Shown piece after piece: positions 21,423 through 24,434 of a stretch of DNA of 24,434 nucleotides. Location of the stretch: positions 1-24,434 of the forward strand of contig DASYYE010000342.1 in assembly GCA_035946955.1 (NCBI GenBank), written 5' to 3'. Within the stretch, counting starts at the first letter, position 1, and each line of letters begins with the position of its first letter. The position numbers and the translations under genes were made by a program. The DNA is from DASYYE01 sp035946955 (GTDB lineage Bacteria > Actinomycetota > Actinomycetes > Streptosporangiales > Streptosporangiaceae). Under the pieces are notes generated by a model that was given only the letters and a program-made list of their open reading frames with translations, was not told where the DNA came from and did no database searches.

Positions 21423-24389
21423 CTACGGCTTGGTCACGACGTTGACGATCCGCCCGGGCACGACGATGACCCGCTGCACGGTCAGGCCCACGGTGTGCCG
21501 CGCGAAGTCGGGGTGCGCGGCGAGGATGTCTTCGACCTCGCCCTGGCCGGCGGCTGCTGGCACCTCGATGCGGAAGCGAGTCTTCCCGTTGACCTGCACC
21601 GGCATTTCCACGGTCTCCTCAGCGGCCAGCCGCTCGTCGGCTTCGGGGAACTGCACATAGGTGAGCGACCCCTCGTGGCCGAGGCGGCTCCACAGTTCCT
21701 CTGCGATATGCGGCGCCAGCGGCGCCACCAGCAGCACCAGTGGCTCCGCCAGCGCCCGCGGCAGGGCGCCGTCCCTCGCCGCCACCTTGACGGCCTGCCC
21801 GGTCAGCTCCATCAGCCGGGCAATGGCCGTGTTGAACCGCAGCAGACCGACGTCCCGGCGGACGACCATGATCGTCTGGTGCAGTTTCCGCAGGCTCTCC
21901 TCGTCCAGTGGCGCGTCGCTGACCCGGGTCTCGCCGGTGTCCTCATCGACGATGCTGCGCCACAGCCGCTGCAGGAACCGGTACACGCCGACGATGTCGT
22001 CGGTGTGCCAGGGCCGGTCGGCGTCCAGCGGCCCCATCGCCATCTCGTACAGCCGCAGGGTGTCGGCACCGTAGCGCTGGTAGATGTCGTCGGGGTTGAC
22101 GCTGTTCTTCAGGCTCTTGCCCATCTTGCCTGCCCGCCTGCTGACGGGCTTGCCCTGGTAACACAGTGTCCCGTCGGTGCTGAGCGCCACCTCGGCCGCG
22201 GGCACGTACATGCCGCGTTCGTCCACGAACGCGTCAGCCAGGATGTAGCCCTGGTTGTACAGGCGCCGGAAGGGTTCCTTGGTGGACACATGCCCGAGGT
22301 CGTACAGCACCTTGTGCCAGAACCGTGAGTACAGCAGGTGCAGGACGGCATGCTCGACGCCCCCGACGTAGAGGTCGACGCCCCCCTCGCCCGCCTCGGT
22401 GGCGTCCGGCGGGACCATCCAGTACCGCTCGACATCCGGGTCGACGAACACCTGCTCGTTGCCCGGGTCCAGGTAGCGCAGGAAATACCAGCACGACCCG
22501 GCCCACTGCGGCATCGTGTTCAGCTCACGCCGGTAGGTCCGGACCCCGGCACCCAGGTCGAGTTCCACGTTCGCCCAGTCCGTGACCCGGGCCAGCGGGG
22601 GCACGGGGTCGCTGGTGTCGTCGCCAGCAGGCGCGGGCCGGAAGTCGGTCATCTCCGGCAGCCGCACCGGCAGCATGTCCTCGGGCAGGGCAATCGGCAG
22701 GCCGTCATCGCCGTACACGATCGGGAACGGCTCACCCCAGTACCGCTGGCGGGAGAACAGCCAGTCACGCAGCCGGTAGGAACGGGTCTGCTGGCCCTCG
22801 CCACGGCCGGCCAGCCACTGCGCGGCGGCTTCGACCCCCTGCTGCTTGGTCAGGCCCACCAGGTCCGGGCCGGGCATGGCCAGGTACGCCCCGTCGCCGG
22901 TAAATGCGGTCTGCCACTGCGTCACCGGAGCCTGCGGGTCGGTGCCCGTCTCCTCGAACCAGCCGGTGTCAGGCTGCAGCACCTGGCGGATGTCCAGGCC
23001 GAACTCGTGCGCGAAGTCCAGGTCGCGCTGGTCGTGGGCGGGCACGGCCATGATCGCCCCGGTGCCGTACCCGGTCAGCACGTAGTCGGCCAGGAACACC
23101 GGGATGGGGGCTGCGGTGATCGGGTTGACCACGTACCCGCCGCTGAACACGCCGGTCTTGTCCGTGGTGTCTTCAGCGCGTTGCCGGTCGCTGAGCGTGG
23201 CGGCCCTGCGCTGGTAGGCGGCGACCGCATCACGTGGCGTCCACGTGGTCTCGCCAGCGCGCCCCTCGGGGTACCGCCAGGACTGCGGGGTGTCCGCTGG
23301 CCAGTCCTCCGGCACGAGCTGGTCCACCTGTGGGTGCTCGGGTGCCAGCACCGCGTAGGTCGCCCCGTACAGGGTGTCGGGGCGGGTCGTGAACACCCGG
23401 ATGGACTGCCCTGGCTGGCCGGCCACGGGCATGTCGATCAGGGCGCCGTCGCTCGCGCCGATCCAGTTGCGCTGCATCTGCTTGATCGACTCTGGCCAGT
23501 CCACCATGTCCAGGTCGTCGATCAGCCGCTGTGCAAAGGCGGTGATCCGCATCATCCACTGCCGCAGCGGACGCCGGTACACGGGGTAGTTGCCGATCTG
23601 GCTGCGGCCGTCGGTGGTCACCTCCTCGTTGGCCAGCACGGTGCCCAGCCCTGGGCACCAGTTGACCAGCTCTTCGGAGATGTAGGCCAGCCGGTGGGCG
23701 TTGACCACCTCGCGCTGCTGCGTCTGCGAGAGCTCGTTCCAGGCACGCCCGCCGGGCACCGCACGCTGGCCTGACTCGAACTCGGCGACCAGGTCCGCGA
23801 TCGGCCGCGCCCCGCCGGTGCGCTCGTCGGCCCAGCTGTTGAAGACCTGCAGGAAGATCCACTGGGTCCACCGGTAGAAGGACACGTCGGTGGTTGAGAC
23901 CTCGCGCCGGGTGTCGTGCCCCAGGCCCAGCCGCTTGAGCTGGCGGCGCATGTTGTCGATGTTGTGCGCAGTGGTCACCGCGGGATGCTGGCCGGTGTCG
24001 ATCGCGTACTGTTCCGCTGGCAGCCCGAAGGCGTCGTAGCCGAACGTGTGCAAGACGTGGTGGCCGGTCATCCGCAGGTACCGGGCGAACACATCGGTGC
24101 CGATGTAGCCCAGTGGGTGGCCCACGTGGAGCCCGGCCCCGCTCGGGTAGGGGAACATGTCGAGCACGTAGAACTTGGGCTCGCCCGCCACCTGGCTGAA
24201 CCCGGCCGCCAGCGGCCCTATGGGGTTGGGCGAGTCGAACGTGCCCTCCTTGTCCCATCGGGCCTGCCAGGCCAGCTCTATCTCGTTCGCCAGGCGTGCG
24301 TTGTACCGGTACGGGGACTGGCCGGTTTCAGCTGGGTCTTCGACCGCTACGGACTCAACAACTCGCTCGGCACTGTCAGCGGACGTCAT
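21423..24389 (-). CDS. leuS: Leucyl-tRNA synthetase
   Basis: A 988-residue class I aminoacyl-tRNA synthetase that charges tRNA-Leu. The ATP-binding HIGH motif appears as HVGH at 88-91 within MFPYPSGAGLHVGHPLGY. The KMSKS motif is KMGKS at 755-759 within RAGKMGKSLKNSVNPDDIY. The CP1 editing domain is present with TTRPDT at 334-339 and HDQRDLDFAHEFGLD, so proofreading should work. The C-terminal anticodon-binding and tail domains end FPEADERLAAEETVEMPVQVNGKTRFRIEVP. Start ATG 24389 is preceded by GTGAGGAAAG in the visible 45 bases. A hydrophilic 25-residue N-terminal extension precedes the conserved YRYNARLANEIE. No leader RNA can be judged because the window ends there. Confidence 0.98.
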   Translation of the reverse strand: MTSADSAERVVESVAVEDPAETGQSPYRYNARLANEIELAWQARWDKEGTFDSPNPIGPLAAGFSQVAGEPKFYVLDMFPYPSGAGLHVGHPLGYIGTDVFARYLRMTGHHVLHTFGYDAFGLPAEQYAIDTGQHPAVTTAHNIDNMRRQLKRLGLGHDTRREVSTTDVSFYRWTQWIFLQVFNSWADERTGGARPIADLVAEFESGQRAVPGGRAWNELSQTQQREVVNAHRLAYISEELVNWCPGLGTVLANEEVTTDGRSQIGNYPVYRRPLRQWMMRITAFAQRLIDDLDMVDWPESIKQMQRNWIGASDGALIDMPVAGQPGQSIRVFTTRPDTLYGATYAVLAPEHPQVDQLVPEDWPADTPQSWRYPEGRAGETTWTPRDAVAAYQRRAATLSDRQRAEDTTDKTGVFSGGYVVNPITAAPIPVFLADYVLTGYGTGAIMAVPAHDQRDLDFAHEFGLDIRQVLQPDTGWFEETGTDPQAPVTQWQTAFTGDGAYLAMPGPDLVGLTKQQGVEAAAQWLAGRGEGQQTRSYRLRDWLFSRQRYWGEPFPIVYGDDGLPIALPEDMLPVRLPEMTDFRPAPAGDDTSDPVPPLARVTDWANVELDLGAGVRTYRRELNTMPQWAGSCWYFLRYLDPGNEQVFVDPDVERYWMVPPDATEAGEGGVDLYVGGVEHAVLHLLYSRFWHKVLYDLGHVSTKEPFRRLYNQGYILADAFVDERGMYVPAAEVALSTDGTLCYQGKPVSRRAGKMGKSLKNSVNPDDIYQRYGADTLRLYEMAMGPLDADRPWHTDDIVGVYRFLQRLWRSIVDEDTGETRVSDAPLDEESLRKLHQTIMVVRRDVGLLRFNTAIARLMELTGQAVKVAARDGALPRALAEPLVLLVAPLAPHIAEELWSRLGHEGSLTYVQFPEADERLAAEETVEMPVQVNGKTRFRIEVPAAAGQGEVEDILAAHPDFARHTVGLTVQRVIVVPGRIVNVVTKP

Positions 24390-24434
24390 GGTGTTCTTTC
24401 CTCACCTGCTGCGGGTTTCGGCTCCTGAAACAGA

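Noticed and set aside
22338..23774. 478-residue plus-strand open frame inside leuS
   Set aside because: The sense frame is an unambiguous leucyl-tRNA synthetase with HVGH, KMGKS and editing motifs; the antisense frame is rich in His/Arg/Gly/Val with no domain.

Overview
The window is high-GC, densely coded DNA. Its gene content (lexA / LysM membrane protein / nrdR / nrdJ, a SCO6745-family protein, an ECF sigma factor with a membrane partner, a DUF4333-like lipoprotein) points to an actinobacterium. I cannot name the genus from sequence alone. No rRNA, tRNA, CRISPR array or complete insertion sequence was seen.

Left part (1-6410): a divergent sugar-utilisation locus. On the minus strand, a LacI-family repressor is followed by a tightly overlapping peptide/opine-type (Opp/Dpp-like) ABC transporter: two permeases and two ATPases, the last running off the left edge. 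On the plus strand is an intracellular GH1 beta-glycosidase. The 157-bp divergent promoter carries two 17-bp LacI-type operators at 22-bp spacing, nested inside longer inverted repeats. The likely scheme is import of a beta-linked oligosaccharide, hydrolysis by GH1, and control by LacI. No solute-binding protein is visible.

Middle-left (6400-12296): a frameshifted WD40-repeat remnant abuts the GH1 gene. It is followed by a divergent AraC-type regulator / MFS exporter pair, a SCO6745-family protein overlapping the MFS gene, a DUF4333-like lipoprotein, and an ECF sigma factor translationally coupled to a single-pass membrane protein (probable sigma regulator or sensor).

Middle (12297-14700): a short accessory-looking stretch. 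It holds a non-coding or decayed region, a VapBC-like toxin-antitoxin pair, and an ArsR repressor coupled to a DUF2071 protein. Copies of a 17-bp near-palindrome GTTGCATCnGATGCAAC lie on both sides of this block. A 17-bp perfect hairpin downstream of nrdJ resembles another hairpin at 9533, suggesting a dispersed repeat family.

Right part (14719-24389): core genome. nrdJ (class II, B12-dependent ribonucleotide reductase) is interrupted by a 400-residue LAGLIDADG intein placed immediately before the catalytic cysteine, so enzyme activity should depend on splicing. Upstream is nrdR, with tandem NrdR-box-like sites and a perfect TTATCCACA DnaA-box sequence in its promoter. Next come a LysM/transmembrane protein and lexA, divergent around two SOS boxes (the same arrangement as the DivS/ChiZ SOS cell-division loci). 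leuS converges on lexA across a strong bidirectional hairpin terminator. The intein at the NrdJ active site, together with the DnaA/NrdR promoter overlap, is the most interesting biology here.
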